The notes below the pieces were generated by a model. It did not search any database, had not been told where the DNA came from, and saw nothing but the letters and a program-made list of their open reading frames with translations. From an uncultured Acidimicrobiaceae bacterium (GTDB lineage Bacteria; Actinomycetota; Acidimicrobiia; Acidimicrobiales; UBA10347), in contig CAJJAG010000006.1 of NCBI GenBank assembly GCA_905182135.1, positions 1 through 64,000 on the forward strand: DNA of 64,000 bases. Direction: 5' to 3'. Within the stretch, counting starts at the first letter, position 1. The number at the start of each line of letters is the position of its first letter. Below, one piece after another: positions 35,119 through 44,497 of the stretch. The translations under genes were made by a program, and so were the position numbers.

Positions 35119-35592
35119 ATGGTGAAGACGAACAACCGGAGCCGACGCAGGTTCGCCAGCCGAATAGCTCCCGACGTGCGAATCGAAGCAGTTGTGCTGC
35201 TCAAGCGGCTCAAGGGACCGAACACGACGAAACGGTCCAATACACTCGCGCTCTACATCGACCGCTACGGGTTGACCAACACGCTCGGTTCTCATTCGAT
35301 GCTTGGCGACCAGTGGCTGGTACTCACCGAGCACCGTTTTCTTCTCTTCGCCAAACGTGGCGGCGGCATCGTCTCTCGCATCGGACCGCTCGAGCACACA
35401 TTGCATCGCACCGATGTCGAACTGCAGTGGGCAGACTTCACCGAAGCAACACTGCATAAGCGCATACTCCATCTAACAACGACGGACCACCGCATGAACA
35501 TTTCGCAGACCGTCGTCAGCAACGGCGAAGCCGATTTGTTGGTGCAGGCTGTCGGTGACCGCAGCCGTCAAATCGGTTTGCACGAACTCTGA
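35119..35592 (+). CDS. hypothetical protein, possibly PH-like fold
   Basis: Protein of 157 residues starting MVKTNNRSRRRF, a basic N-terminus without a signal peptide. The central part alternates short strands (GDQWLVLTEHRFLLFAK, LHLTTTDHRMNISQ) in a manner like bacterial PH-like domains, where the W-L-x-L-T-x-x-R-F-L-L-F motif is common. No catalytic residues stand out. It begins 20 bases after the hairpin and is followed, ten bases on, by a histidine phosphatase gene, so the two may be cotranscribed. Function unknown. Confidence 0.7.
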   Translation: MVKTNNRSRRRFASRIAPDVRIEAVVLLKRLKGPNTTKRSNTLALYIDRYGLTNTLGSHSMLGDQWLVLTEHRFLLFAKRGGGIVSRIGPLEHTLHRTDVELQWADFTEATLHKRILHLTTTDHRMNISQTVVSNGEADLLVQAVGDRSRQIGLHEL

Positions 35593-35602
35593 GATCAGGA
35601 AC

Positions 35603-36202
35603 ATGAACATCCTCGTTATTCGACACGGGCAACCTCACGATGAATCCGAAAGCGGCGGCCAAGGCGATCCGCCGCTCAGCGAACTCGGTCTTCAGCAGGC
35701 ACAAGCCATCGGCGACCTACTCGCTCGAGAACACATCGACCATGTCGTTGCCAGCCCCATGCTGCGGGCCCACCAGACCGCACTTCCGCTGTGCGCCCAT
35801 CTCGGGCTCGATGCCGAACTCGACGACGACCTGAAGGAGGCGGGCTGGCAGGCGGGCGCCTACATGCGCAGTGAAGAGAACATGGATTTCTTCAAGAAGA
35901 AGATCAGCAGCGATCCCGACTACCTGTACCGGCCCGAAGGAAAACAGGCCTTCAACGAACGTGTCATGAGAGCCTTCACCAAGGCACGGGACTCCTACCC
36001 GGGAAAAAACGTCGCCATATTCTGTCATGGAATGGTCACAACAACCTTCGTGTCAACCGTCCTCGGCATCGGGTCGGGGCCGAGTCACTTCCATCCGGAT
36101 TACACCGGCCTGACACGGATCCAGGCATCAAGATCACTGGATAAGTGGACTATGCGCAGCTTCAACGAAACAATGCACCTCAGCGACCTGGACGCGAAGT
36201 AG
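35603..36202 (+). CDS. histidine phosphatase superfamily protein
   Basis: Protein of 199 residues. The phosphohistidine motif LVIRHGQP is at the very start, so ATG 35603 is correct although the frame is open 16 codons upstream. The second histidine is in AIFCHGM, with conserved SPMLRAHQTA between. This is the standard order of the phosphoglycerate-mutase-like branch, which dephosphorylates sugars, nucleotides or proteins; the substrate is not evident. AGGA lies only two bases before the ATG, so translation may depend on coupling with the upstream gene. Confidence 0.88.
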   Translation: MNILVIRHGQPHDESESGGQGDPPLSELGLQQAQAIGDLLAREHIDHVVASPMLRAHQTALPLCAHLGLDAELDDDLKEAGWQAGAYMRSEENMDFFKKKISSDPDYLYRPEGKQAFNERVMRAFTKARDSYPGKNVAIFCHGMVTTTFVSTVLGIGSGPSHFHPDYTGLTRIQASRSLDKWTMRSFNETMHLSDLDAK

Positions 36203-36300
36203 CACCGAGACTCTGAGGCCCAGCCCAGGCGCCCGCCCGGCGAATCCAGCGCATAAGACTCCAACAATTTGGAGGCGTAGCCAATTAGCCTTGGGGCACT

Positions 36301-39300
36301 ATGAGTGAGCTTGCAAAGGCATATGTCCCGGTTGACGCGGAGGCAGCGGTAACCGCCAAATGGGACGCGACTAACGCATTCCATGCCGAACCGGCTGACC
36401 CAGGGACTGACGCTTATTCGGTGGTGATCCCACCGCCCAACGTGACAGCCGGACTGCACCTGGGCCATGCGCTCAACAACACGCTGCAAGACGTGCTGGT
36501 TCGCTACAACCGTATGCTCGGCAAGCCCACGCTGTGGATGCCCGGTACCGACCACGCTGGCATCGCTACCCAGACGGTCGTCGAGAAGCGGTTGCTCGCT
36601 CAAGGAATCAAGCGGCTCGAGATGGGCCGCGAGGCCTTCGTCGAAAAGGCACAAGAGTGGAAAGACGAATACGAGACCACGATCTTGAGTCAACTCAAGG
36701 TCATGGGTGCATCGTGTGACTGGGATCGCACTCGCTTCACGATGGACGACATGTGCGCGACGGCAGTGCGGCACGCGTTCTTCAAGCTCTTCGACGATGG
36801 GCTGATCTACCGCGGCAAGCGCCTGGTCAACTGGGATCCGGCAACTCGCACGGCGCTGTCCGATGACGAAGTCGAGATGGAAGACGTCGACGGCCATATG
36901 TGGTACTTGACGTACCCACTCGAAGATGGCAGCGGTTCGGTCACGGTTGCTACCACCCGACCCGAGACCTTGTTGGGTGACACCGCGGTCGCCGTGAACC
37001 CTCACGATCCTCAAGCTGAAGCCGTTCTTGGCAAGTACGTGGTACTACCAATCGTTGGTCGTCGCATTCCAATCGTTGCCGACGACTATGTCGTCATGGC
37101 CGATCCCGACGGCGACACCAAGGCCCAATATGCCAGCGGCTTCTTGAAAGTCACGCCGGCCCACGATCCCAACGACTGGGACATCGGCCTACGACATGAG
37201 CTTCCTGTCATCAACATCATGGGACCCGACGGCGCTATCAGCGATCAATACGGTTGGGACGACGTCAGCGACGAAGCACGCCCGTTCGTTGGCATGAGCC
37301 GCGAAGACGCTCGCATCGCAATCGTCGACTGGTTCGAAGCCAACGGACTCCTCGCCGAAGTGCGCGACTACTCACACTCCGTCGGCCACAGCTACCGCAG
37401 CCATGTTCCGATCGAACCATGGCTTAGCGACCAGTGGTACGTCGCCGTAACCGACGACCGCTTGCGCGGTTCAGCCATGCGGGCCCAACCTTCTGACCAA
37501 GTGCCTGATCTTCCGGCCGACGTCGAGGCACGATCGTCGGAGACGCCCGGCGATGGCGAGCTGCGCTTCTACCCCGATCGTTACGCCCGTACCTATCACT
37601 CATGGCACGACAACATCCGCGACTGGTGCATTAGCCGCCAGCTCTGGTGGGGCCATCAAATTCCGGTATGGATGCAACTAGTCGACGAAGCTAACGCTCC
37701 TGACGAAGTGACTGAAGCCCTCGAGCGGGTTGGTATCGACGAAGCAGTCCGTGTCGAGAGCAACTGGACATCGATGGGCGCTGCCCATTACGCCCGTCGT
37801 GTCACCGCTACCGAAATCGAAGAAGCGATCTGCATCCCACCTGACTCGACCCTACGCCGCTCCGAGGCGGTGAATGCCACCGGCGAAGTTGAGCTTGTGG
37901 CTGCGGCCGAAGCCGCTGGCTACACCCGCGACCCCGACGTGCTCGACACCTGGTTCTCGTCGGCCCTCTGGCCAATGTCCACGATGGGCTGGCCCTACGC
38001 CGAGGACTTCCCCGAGACTATCGGCCTGCTCGAGACCTATAACCCGACCTCGGTGCTGGCAACCGCCCGCGAGATCATCACGTTGTGGGTTAGCCGAATG
38101 GTGATGTTCAACCGTTACTTCCTCGATGGTCAGCTGCCCTTCGGTGACGTCTTCATCCACGCCATGATTCAAGACGGCCATGGGCAGAAAATGTCGAAGA
38201 GCTTGGGCAACGGAGTCGACCCACGCGACATCGTCTACAGCCATGGCGCCGATGCCATGCGTTACACGCTGGTGCAGATGACAACCGATACCCAGGACGT
38301 ACGTTTGCCCGTCGACATGGTGTGCCCACACACCGACGAACCGTTTACGCCCGAGTACATCACTACTGCCGCTGGTCATACGGTCGCTGCCCCGATTCAG
38401 TCATCGCCAAGCGACCCGTCGAAGAAGATGGTCTCGTTGTACGGTGCCGCAATGGGCGAAGCCACGCCCACCGACGACATGCCGTTGGCACGCAACACGT
38501 CACCCAAGTTCGACATCGGCCGCAACTTCTCGAACAAGGTCTGGAATGCCACCCGCTTTGCGTTGGGTCGACTCGAAGGTAAGGACAACACCGGCCTGGT
38601 CGTGAACCTTGGCGAAGCACGATTTGCTGATCGTTGGATCATTGCTCGGTTATATGAAACGATCGCGTCGCTCGAGAAGTCCTTTGCCACGTACCACTTC
38701 AACGAGGTCGCGAACACGTTGTACGACTTCGTATGGCGCGATGTGTGCGACCGATATCTCGAAGCGGTCAAGTCCACCATCGACGACGACCCAAACCAGC
38801 AGGTTGTCCTTGGTGCCGTCCTTGATGCCGTGTTGCGCATCTTGCACCCTGTCTGCCCGTTCGTCAGCGAAACCTTGTGGCCTCATGTGTCAGATGTACG
38901 CACTGGTGAGGTCGCAGCAATAACGCTGCCGGCTTCAGAGCTGCTCACGCTGGCAGCCTGGCCAGCAGTCGACGGTGAAACAGCTGATGCAACAATCATC
39001 TCTGAGTTCGAACGAGCCGATGCTCTCGTCGCAGCTATCCGAGTAGTGCGCTCAGAACAGCAAGTAAAGCCTCGCCGCATGATCACGATGCATTTACCGC
39101 TTGCGCTTTCACCGCTGCTCGCCATAGCTGACGGTTATGTCGAATCACTTGCCGGCATCGCTCTTGTCGAGATTGGCGACGCACCCACCGGCGCAAGCCC
39201 ACTGGTATTTGAAGGCAAACAGATCGGGCTGTCTGACATGGTCGATGCTGCCGACGTCGGTGCTGAGATCGGGCGGCTCACCAAAAAGGCAACCGAACTC

Positions 39301-39453
39301 AAGGGTCAGGTTGGGGGCCTCGAAGGTCGCCTGTCCAACAAGGGCTATGTCGACAATGCGCCAGCAAAGTTGGTCGATGAAACCCGAGCCCAACTCGCCG
39401 CTCTCAAGGCTGACCTTGAAGCAACCGAAGCGGCTCTCGCTGCCCTGCGTTAA
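36301..39453 (+). CDS. valS: valyl-tRNA synthetase
   Basis: Class I aminoacyl-tRNA synthetase of 1050 residues, charging tRNA-Val. The HIGH-type motif is HLGH at residues 53-56 and KMSKS is at 630-634. The editing domain (about 190-400) lies between. The anticodon-binding domain follows, and the C-terminal 60 residues form a coiled-coil arm. It is longer than the common form of about 880 residues, partly because of a 65-residue insertion at about 672-736 just after the catalytic core. Similar insertions are known in some bacterial ValRS groups. No T-box or other leader structure was seen in the 98 bases upstream. Confidence 0.97.
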   Translation: MSELAKAYVPVDAEAAVTAKWDATNAFHAEPADPGTDAYSVVIPPPNVTAGLHLGHALNNTLQDVLVRYNRMLGKPTLWMPGTDHAGIATQTVVEKRLLAQGIKRLEMGREAFVEKAQEWKDEYETTILSQLKVMGASCDWDRTRFTMDDMCATAVRHAFFKLFDDGLIYRGKRLVNWDPATRTALSDDEVEMEDVDGHMWYLTYPLEDGSGSVTVATTRPETLLGDTAVAVNPHDPQAEAVLGKYVVLPIVGRRIPIVADDYVVMADPDGDTKAQYASGFLKVTPAHDPNDWDIGLRHELPVINIMGPDGAISDQYGWDDVSDEARPFVGMSREDARIAIVDWFEANGLLAEVRDYSHSVGHSYRSHVPIEPWLSDQWYVAVTDDRLRGSAMRAQPSDQVPDLPADVEARSSETPGDGELRFYPDRYARTYHSWHDNIRDWCISRQLWWGHQIPVWMQLVDEANAPDEVTEALERVGIDEAVRVESNWTSMGAAHYARRVTATEIEEAICIPPDSTLRRSEAVNATGEVELVAAAEAAGYTRDPDVLDTWFSSALWPMSTMGWPYAEDFPETIGLLETYNPTSVLATAREIITLWVSRMVMFNRYFLDGQLPFGDVFIHAMIQDGHGQKMSKSLGNGVDPRDIVYSHGADAMRYTLVQMTTDTQDVRLPVDMVCPHTDEPFTPEYITTAAGHTVAAPIQSSPSDPSKKMVSLYGAAMGEATPTDDMPLARNTSPKFDIGRNFSNKVWNATRFALGRLEGKDNTGLVVNLGEARFADRWIIARLYETIASLEKSFATYHFNEVANTLYDFVWRDVCDRYLEAVKSTIDDDPNQQVVLGAVLDAVLRILHPVCPFVSETLWPHVSDVRTGEVAAITLPASELLTLAAWPAVDGETADATIISEFERADALVAAIRVVRSEQQVKPRRMITMHLPLALSPLLAIADGYVESLAGIALVEIGDAPTGASPLVFEGKQIGLSDMVDAADVGAEIGRLTKKATELKGQVGGLEGRLSNKGYVDNAPAKLVDETRAQLAALKADLEATEAALAALR

Positions 39454-39614
39454 TCATCGACGAGCAGACATCGGTCAGCGTCGCCGCCGGACCCAGCCGC
39501 ACGCAGCCATCCACTCGCGCTGGTGGCCAAGAACCGATCGGTAAGTTACCGACCTGGTGTGTCCTCAAAGCCAATATCCGCGCGATCGTTGATCGCTTGG
39601 AGTAATGATGTGCG

Positions 39615-40493
39615 GTGACACTGTCGGCCAACGCGCTAGTGGATAACAAACGGCGAGGGGTGCTGCTCGCCTTCGGTGGGATGCTTGCCATTAGTACCGA
39701 CTCGCTCTTTATTCGGGTCGCCGACGCCGAGGGTTTCGATGTCACATTCTGGGTAGGTGTATTCACTGCCATAGTGATGTCGACGGTGATTGTGTTCCAC
39801 GAACGGACTACTCCACTTGCGCTCGTCCGTCGAGATGGCTGGGTTTTGCTCCTTGCCGCCAGCCTCCAAGCGGCGATGACGACCTTCTTCGTACTTGCCC
39901 TGAAGAACACGTCAGTGTCCAACGTCGTCGTCATCATTGCAGCAGCTCCACTCTTCGCCGCTGGGTTCGGCTGGCTGTGGTTGCAAGAGAAAACCTCGAG
40001 GCGAGTGTGGACCGCGATCGCTGTCTCAGTTGTTGGAATCCTCATCGTGATATCAGGTTCGATCGGTGGAGGCAGCTTCGGAGGCGACCTGTTAGCCGTT
40101 GGAGCCATCGCCTCATTCTCTATGGGTCTCGTGTTGTTGCGTCGCTACCCAGCGACCAGCCGAACAATGGTGGTCGGCCTTGGTGGCGCGATCATGTCGC
40201 TGGTTGCAGTCTGGCCCGCTCAAATCACCGGCCATAGCAGCCAGACGTGGCTATCACTCTTGGCGATGGGCGCCGTGTTCGGGCCACTGGCGCGAGTCAT
40301 GCTGAGCACAGCACCTCGATTCCTTTCCGCCGCCGAAGTTGGACTATTTGCTCCGGTCGAGACGGTCTTCGCTTCGTTCTGGGTCTTTCTCTTCTTCGGT
40401 GAAGTGCCCATCGCCACGACATGGGCTGGTGGAGGGATTGTCCTCGGTGCCCTAATTTGGGGCACTAGCGGACCCAGTTCCGTTGCTTCTTGA
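39615..40493 (+). CDS. EamA/DMT-family transporter
   Basis: Inner-membrane protein of 292 residues with about ten hydrophobic segments in two EamA repeats. The first repeat begins GVLLAFGGMLAISTDSLFIR; the second repeat begins near GDLLAVGAIASFSMGLVLLR. Such drug/metabolite transporters usually export amino acids, purines or similar small metabolites. GTG 39615 is the likely start, with GGAG about 12 bases upstream, which is a long spacing. It stands alone between valS and the asparaginase gene; the 262 bases after it (40494-40755) hold nothing recognisable. Confidence 0.87.
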   Translation: MTLSANALVDNKRRGVLLAFGGMLAISTDSLFIRVADAEGFDVTFWVGVFTAIVMSTVIVFHERTTPLALVRRDGWVLLLAASLQAAMTTFFVLALKNTSVSNVVVIIAAAPLFAAGFGWLWLQEKTSRRVWTAIAVSVVGILIVISGSIGGGSFGGDLLAVGAIASFSMGLVLLRRYPATSRTMVVGLGGAIMSLVAVWPAQITGHSSQTWLSLLAMGAVFGPLARVMLSTAPRFLSAAEVGLFAPVETVFASFWVFLFFGEVPIATTWAGGGIVLGALIWGTSGPSSVAS

Positions 40494-40755
40494 CCTAGTC
40501 GGCCCCCGGGACGGAAGCTATAACGACAAGTCATTTAGCGTTGAGATCCACATATCGGAATGCAACGAACAACGCCGCAGGATCTTGAACAGAAGCGGCT
40601 GTGTTCCTGTCTTCGGTGTATCCGCCATCGAGTAAAACTCATGGTTCGCTAGCATCCGCTTGATCGAGAATAGGCTCGTCACCAGCTATGTCGATGGCAC
40701 GGGTGTGCTCGTCGACGAGCCGATCTCCGCAACCGGCTTGTTCTGAGCGAACGAC

Positions 40756-41751
40756 TCAGAGCACGACCGTGGCCGAGCCGACTTCTGTACCTGCACAGTT
40801 TCGCAAAGGCGTGCTCATAGAGACCCGCTCGGGCATGACCCCAAGCTGATGCAGAACAGCTGCGACCGCTTCGTCAGCACCGCGGCCATTGCCGTCTTCG
40901 CACTTGAGTGCGAAACCAATGCCGCGCTCGGGCAAAGCCCCCATCGACACTCCCTCGGCCCCGCCCTTGAGGATCAGCGGCTCGGTTGCAGCTTCGGTCA
41001 GGACGTAGTCGGCTCGACCTGTTCCCGAAACCAGAAAGCTGCGGCTCGGCAGGACTGCAGTCACACGCGCTGCTGCGGATTGGAACTCGGCTGGCACTGC
41101 GCTGGGCATGACCAAGCGGGCCATCGCTTGTGCCAGTGACGCCAGTGGAAATTGGTACACCGGTATGCCACAACCGTCGATCACTGGCGTCTGATTGCTG
41201 AGGTCCACGTTCGTCATCAGGGCCTGGGCGTCACGCACCCGGGTCTGCACTCCGTGCTCGGGATCGAGATAGCCAGGCAGTGCCAACGTTGGATCATCGG
41301 CAAGATGGCGGGCCAGGGTAAGGAATCCGGTGTGCTTTCCCGAACAGCAATTATGCAGTGACGTCGGCGGCTCGCCTGCCGCATAGAGCGCCTTGCACGC
41401 CAGATCGCTTATTGGGTCACTGGGACCGCACTCGAGCGCTTCAACGCCAAGCCCAATACGTTGAAGCCATGCGGCGACAGCTGTCGTGTGCGCTCCCTCG
41501 GCGTTGTGACTCGAAGCCGCAAGCGCAACCTCGTCGTCGCTCACGTCGAATGCGGCCGCTGCCCCGAGAGCGATCATGGGCAAGACCTGGATCGACTTGA
41601 TGGCGGATCGGGGCATCGTCATTCGTTCGCCATCGCCCCACACACTGATCATTTGGTCTGCTGTCGCAACCACAGCGTGCACTCGATGGGAAGACTCCAC
41701 GAATTCGCCGCGACGGAACTCGACCGTTATTGCTTCTGACCACTGTTGCAT
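40756..41751 (-). CDS. asparaginase, Rhizobium etli type (Asparaginase II family)
   Basis: Enzyme of 331 residues hydrolysing asparagine to aspartate and ammonia. It belongs to the beta-lactamase-fold asparaginase group (class 3), unrelated to E. coli AnsA/AnsB. The Ser-x-x-Lys pair is S49-K52 in RSAIKS, and the zinc-site residues appear as C136 and K139 in NCCSGKHTG and C194 in IDGCGIP. SSHNAEGAH is also a family hallmark. No signal peptide, so it is cytoplasmic. No neighbouring amino-acid genes; regulation unknown. Confidence 0.92.
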   Translation of the reverse strand: MQQWSEAITVEFRRGEFVESSHRVHAVVATADQMISVWGDGERMTMPRSAIKSIQVLPMIALGAAAAFDVSDDEVALAASSHNAEGAHTTAVAAWLQRIGLGVEALECGPSDPISDLACKALYAAGEPPTSLHNCCSGKHTGFLTLARHLADDPTLALPGYLDPEHGVQTRVRDAQALMTNVDLSNQTPVIDGCGIPVYQFPLASLAQAMARLVMPSAVPAEFQSAAARVTAVLPSRSFLVSGTGRADYVLTEAATEPLILKGGAEGVSMGALPERGIGFALKCEDGNGRGADEAVAAVLHQLGVMPERVSMSTPLRNCAGTEVGSATVVL

Positions 41752-41877
41752 CTAGCGACTCTACGACGAATCCCTGGTCGCTACGGCACACCCTCGCACC
41801 GACAACGAGCCTATTCAGCCCAGCGGAAGTGGCTAGGACCGTCGATCGGCTAGATGTCCTGCAGATACAGGCACCAA

Positions 41878-42750
41878 TCAGTCTTCGTCACCAACGCCGT
41901 CATCGTCACCTACGCCGTCATCGTCATCGTCCACGCCGTCATCGTCATCATCTACGCCGTCATCGTCATCGTCCACGCCGTCAACTGGTTCACCCGAGAC
42001 GGAGAAGAAGGACTCGACGTCAGTGTTGAACCCCCTCGTTTTGACCCGCACGAGATCATCCTCAATGACAGCCGTGACAACGACCTCGTCGCCACTGACG
42101 TTTGTGAAAACTACGAACACTTCGCCGTCGTTTTCTTCTTCCAATGCGGTCCAGCCATCTTCGATAACCACTGAAACCGAGCGCAGCGCGCCGTCTTCAA
42201 CCAGCAGCACCACGGAGCCAGCTCCGTCCACGTTCACCAGGATTTCGCCGAGCACTTCGTCGCCAGGAATATCAGGCTGAGTGGCGACTTGCACAGTCGC
42301 TGCTTGCACAGTCGCGACTTGCACACTCTCGTCGGCGGCAGTGAAATCGACGACGCCTGTTGCTTGGGCGCCGCCGGCCACGGCGAACACCGCAGCCGCC
42401 CCTACCAGAATCTTGCCGCCAGTCGTTGCGGCGGCGGCTATCAGTGTCGCCAACATGCCAGATTTCCTTTCGTCGTCGAAAACCATGGTTTCGACGCTCA
42501 GTAACGTTCCAACAGCCGCGCCGGCTGCCGTTGACGTGGAAACCCCAATAAACTCGTTCAGCTCTCGTGCAGGGGCAGGAGGCCCGACGTCTCGCAAGAC
42601 GGCATATGCCTGCTGTATGAAATCGGCCGTTAAATCGGCCGGTTCGTACTCAGACGCAGCGCCAGCCACTTGAGAATCAAGCAACTGTTCAAAGTCATCT
42701 GGCCTTTGAGGTTCCATGTCATCTGGATAAACGTCATCAGGTCGAGTCAC
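41878..42750 (-). CDS. sigma-coupled membrane protein with Asp-rich repeat tail
   Basis: Protein of 290 residues translated in overlap with the sigma-factor gene (GTGA: its GTG shares bases with the sigma TGA). An acidic cytoplasmic N-terminal part (1-115) is followed by one hydrophobic segment near TGGKILVGAAAVFAVAGGA, then an outside domain rich in Val and Asp/Glu, and a C-terminal tail of about five D-G-V-D-D-D-D-type repeats. The position and topology fit an anti-sigma factor or signal receptor, but no zinc-finger or RseA-type motif is visible. The acidic tail could bind calcium or another cation. This role is inference. Confidence 0.7.
   Translation of the reverse strand: MTRPDDVYPDDMEPQRPDDFEQLLDSQVAGAASEYEPADLTADFIQQAYAVLRDVGPPAPARELNEFIGVSTSTAAGAAVGTLLSVETMVFDDERKSGMLATLIAAAATTGGKILVGAAAVFAVAGGAQATGVVDFTAADESVQVATVQAATVQVATQPDIPGDEVLGEILVNVDGAGSVVLLVEDGALRSVSVVIEDGWTALEEENDGEVFVVFTNVSGDEVVVTAVIEDDLVRVKTRGFNTDVESFFSVSGEPVDGVDDDDDGVDDDDDGVDDDDDGVGDDDGVGDED
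41894..41981. repeat. in-frame 21-bp tandem repeat coding an Asp-rich tail
   Basis: ACGCCGTCATCG-type units start at 41894, 41912, 41933, 41954 and 41975; three spacings are 21 bases and one is 18. All are multiples of three, so repeat number changes keep the reading frame. On the minus strand they encode repeated D-G-V-D-D-D-D. Confidence 0.9.
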
Positions 42751-43370
42751 GAGACCCCCTCATCAAGAATACGTCGTTGCAACGAACGAAGGCCCCGTCG
42801 TTGCAACGCTTTGACTGCGGTAATTGGACGGTCGACGATCTCTGCTACGTCCTTCAGGCTCAGGTCGTGGATCAGGCGAAGTGCAATCACTTCGCGTTGA
42901 TCGACCGTGAGCTGACCGAGTCGCTGTGCGACGTCGTCGATGCTGACGCGGTCGAAGGCCACCGACTCGGCTGATCGTTCGTGTCGTTCCGGAACTTCGG
43001 TGTCGGCCACGATGGGTCGTCGCTGTTCGGCCCGGTGTGCGTCAATCAAACGATTACGAGTGACGGTAAATATCCATCTGACAAAAGCCTGCTCGTTACC
43101 CTCGAATAAACCCAGGTTCTGGAAGACTCGCAACATCACATCGTTGGTGATTGCGTCGGCGTCCTGCGCTCCCCGGGCTAGTGCGAACGCTCGTATCCGT
43201 CCCGCATAACAATGAAATATGTGTTCGAAGGCTAGGCCGTCGCCTCGCGCTGCGCGCAAGAGCACCGCCTCAAACGCGTCTTCAACACCATCGACGATTC
43301 CCGCGTGTCGGTCCACGCTACGCGGCCTCGCTAGGACCATCGCCCCAGCCGCGTTGATGGCGCGATCCAC
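42747..43370 (-). CDS. RNA polymerase sigma factor, ECF type
   Basis: Sigma-70 family protein of 207 residues with only regions 2 and 4. Region 2 (about 45-110) contains ANDVMLRVFQ-like residues (DAITNDVMLRVFQNLG) and the -10 recognition stretch RWIFTVTRNRLIDAHR. Region 4 (about 145-200) has the helix-turn-helix LSLKDVAEIVDRPITAVKAL. It directs RNA polymerase to a specific regulon, probably envelope or stress related. The start is GTG 43370 or ATG 43340. The downstream gene overlaps by GTGA and may control this sigma factor. Confidence 0.9.
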   Translation of the reverse strand: MDRAINAAGAMVLARPRSVDRHAGIVDGVEDAFEAVLLRAARGDGLAFEHIFHCYAGRIRAFALARGAQDADAITNDVMLRVFQNLGLFEGNEQAFVRWIFTVTRNRLIDAHRAEQRRPIVADTEVPERHERSAESVAFDRVSIDDVAQRLGQLTVDQREVIALRLIHDLSLKDVAEIVDRPITAVKALQRRGLRSLQRRILDEGVS

Positions 43371-44149
43371 ACAGATACATTCGTTGGCCCCTCGAATACA
43401 AGCATCTATTCGGGTAAACGATGAGATCAGTCCTTAAGAGACCGCCTATTGAAATTTTCACCAGAAAACTTCGATGAGGCAACACAAGTTTGGGGTGCGG
43501 CGCCGCTGTCGCCGGTTTGGTGCCCGCACGTTCGGCACATCACCAAACGTTAGCGACTCGGCGCTCGTCCATCAGCCCAACCAATTCGATTTCAGCCGCG
43601 ATGCTGAACGATGCTGGCGTTAGAGCCATCGGGCACCGCCTCCCTAACCGAGCAGACACCAGCGACTTCGCCCGAATCCACACGCTGCAACCCCATCCCC
43701 AGATGATCCAATCGGTATCGATCCCGAACCGGCTCTAACGGCTCTCCTAGCTGCCATGGCATTCGGTCTGAGTAACCCCGATACGACTCACCTAATCAGC
43801 GCTGTCGGATTAGTCGACTCGACGGAACTCGGCCAGATCAACATCGCTGATCGTGTCACGCTTGACCCCGCACAGAACGTTCGAACGAATCCACCGAGGC
43901 CTGACCGAACCTGTGCACGCACCACATGCTCTGTCAGACGCCAGGTCTTTGTCACGATGCCAGCTGTCTCCAGTGGCGGCTCCGAACAATCATTCTTAAT
44001 CAATGTGAGGCTCACAGCCATCAGTGAGTCGATAGGCGAACCTTGTCGATGGGCGAACCCTTAGGTGCGTAGCGAATCGTCAGGAACCGCATATCTGAGC
44101 GAATTTCAAAAATCGAACTACATAAATGTTATTTATTTAAATGACACCC

Positions 44150-44179
44150 TTGACATTTGATGTCGCGAGACGATTTAAT
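44150..44179 (+). promoter_or_regulatory. sigma-70-type promoter for nrdAB
   Basis: TTGACA at 44150-44155 and TTTAAT at 44174-44179, 18 bases apart, in an AT-rich stretch. Transcription would begin near 44186, giving a leader of about 310 bases before the nrdA GTG. Confidence 0.6.
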
Positions 44180-44204
44180 GGTGATCCTGCCTAAATGACG
44201 TATG

Positions 44205-44214
44205 TGTAATTACA
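44205..44214. promoter_or_regulatory. palindrome TGTAATTACA near the nrdAB transcription start
   Basis: A perfect 10-bp palindrome about 20 bases after the predicted start site. It could be an operator. It does not match the NrdR box as I know it closely enough to name it. Confidence 0.35.
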
Positions 44215-44497
44215 TCACTGATGCACACACGTGATCGAAACAGGGCGGTTGCAACAGTTGGTTCCCCGAAGAACAAAACGGGACGACTCGAGGAACTGAC
44301 TAGGCGCAGCGACAACACAAGGTTCTGACCAATGGCTCAAAAGCCACCGGGTGCGAGCCGATGATGCCGAGCCTTTCAACCGCAGCAATGTGACGTCTTC
44401 AAACCGTCACATAGGGAAATCGCTAGGGAAACACATCAGGGCTAACGAGACTCCGCTGCACCAGCGCAGCGCCTCAAACTGCATATCAGGAGAAATT

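Larger units (their letters stand above)
43371..44497. other. long intergenic region upstream of nrdA
   Basis: About 1.1 kb. Frames at 43756-44064 (plus) and 43788-44021 (minus) overlap and neither has family features. Two imperfect 17-base direct repeats (GTCGATAGGCGAACC and GTCGATGGGCGAACC) occur at 44028-44062. From 44100 the DNA becomes AT-rich and holds a promoter and a palindrome listed separately. A small hairpin TGGCT-CAAA-AGCCA lies at 44333-44346. No known riboswitch consensus was recognised. Confidence 0.5.

Noticed and set aside
36100..37014. 304-codon frame opposite the start of valS
   Set aside because: It is a shadow of the valS and phosphatase genes, with no domain and opposite coding bias.
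44330..44497. Cobalamin or other known riboswitch before nrdA
   Set aside because: None of the conserved cobalamin riboswitch segments could be found; the enzyme is also a class I type that does not use B12.
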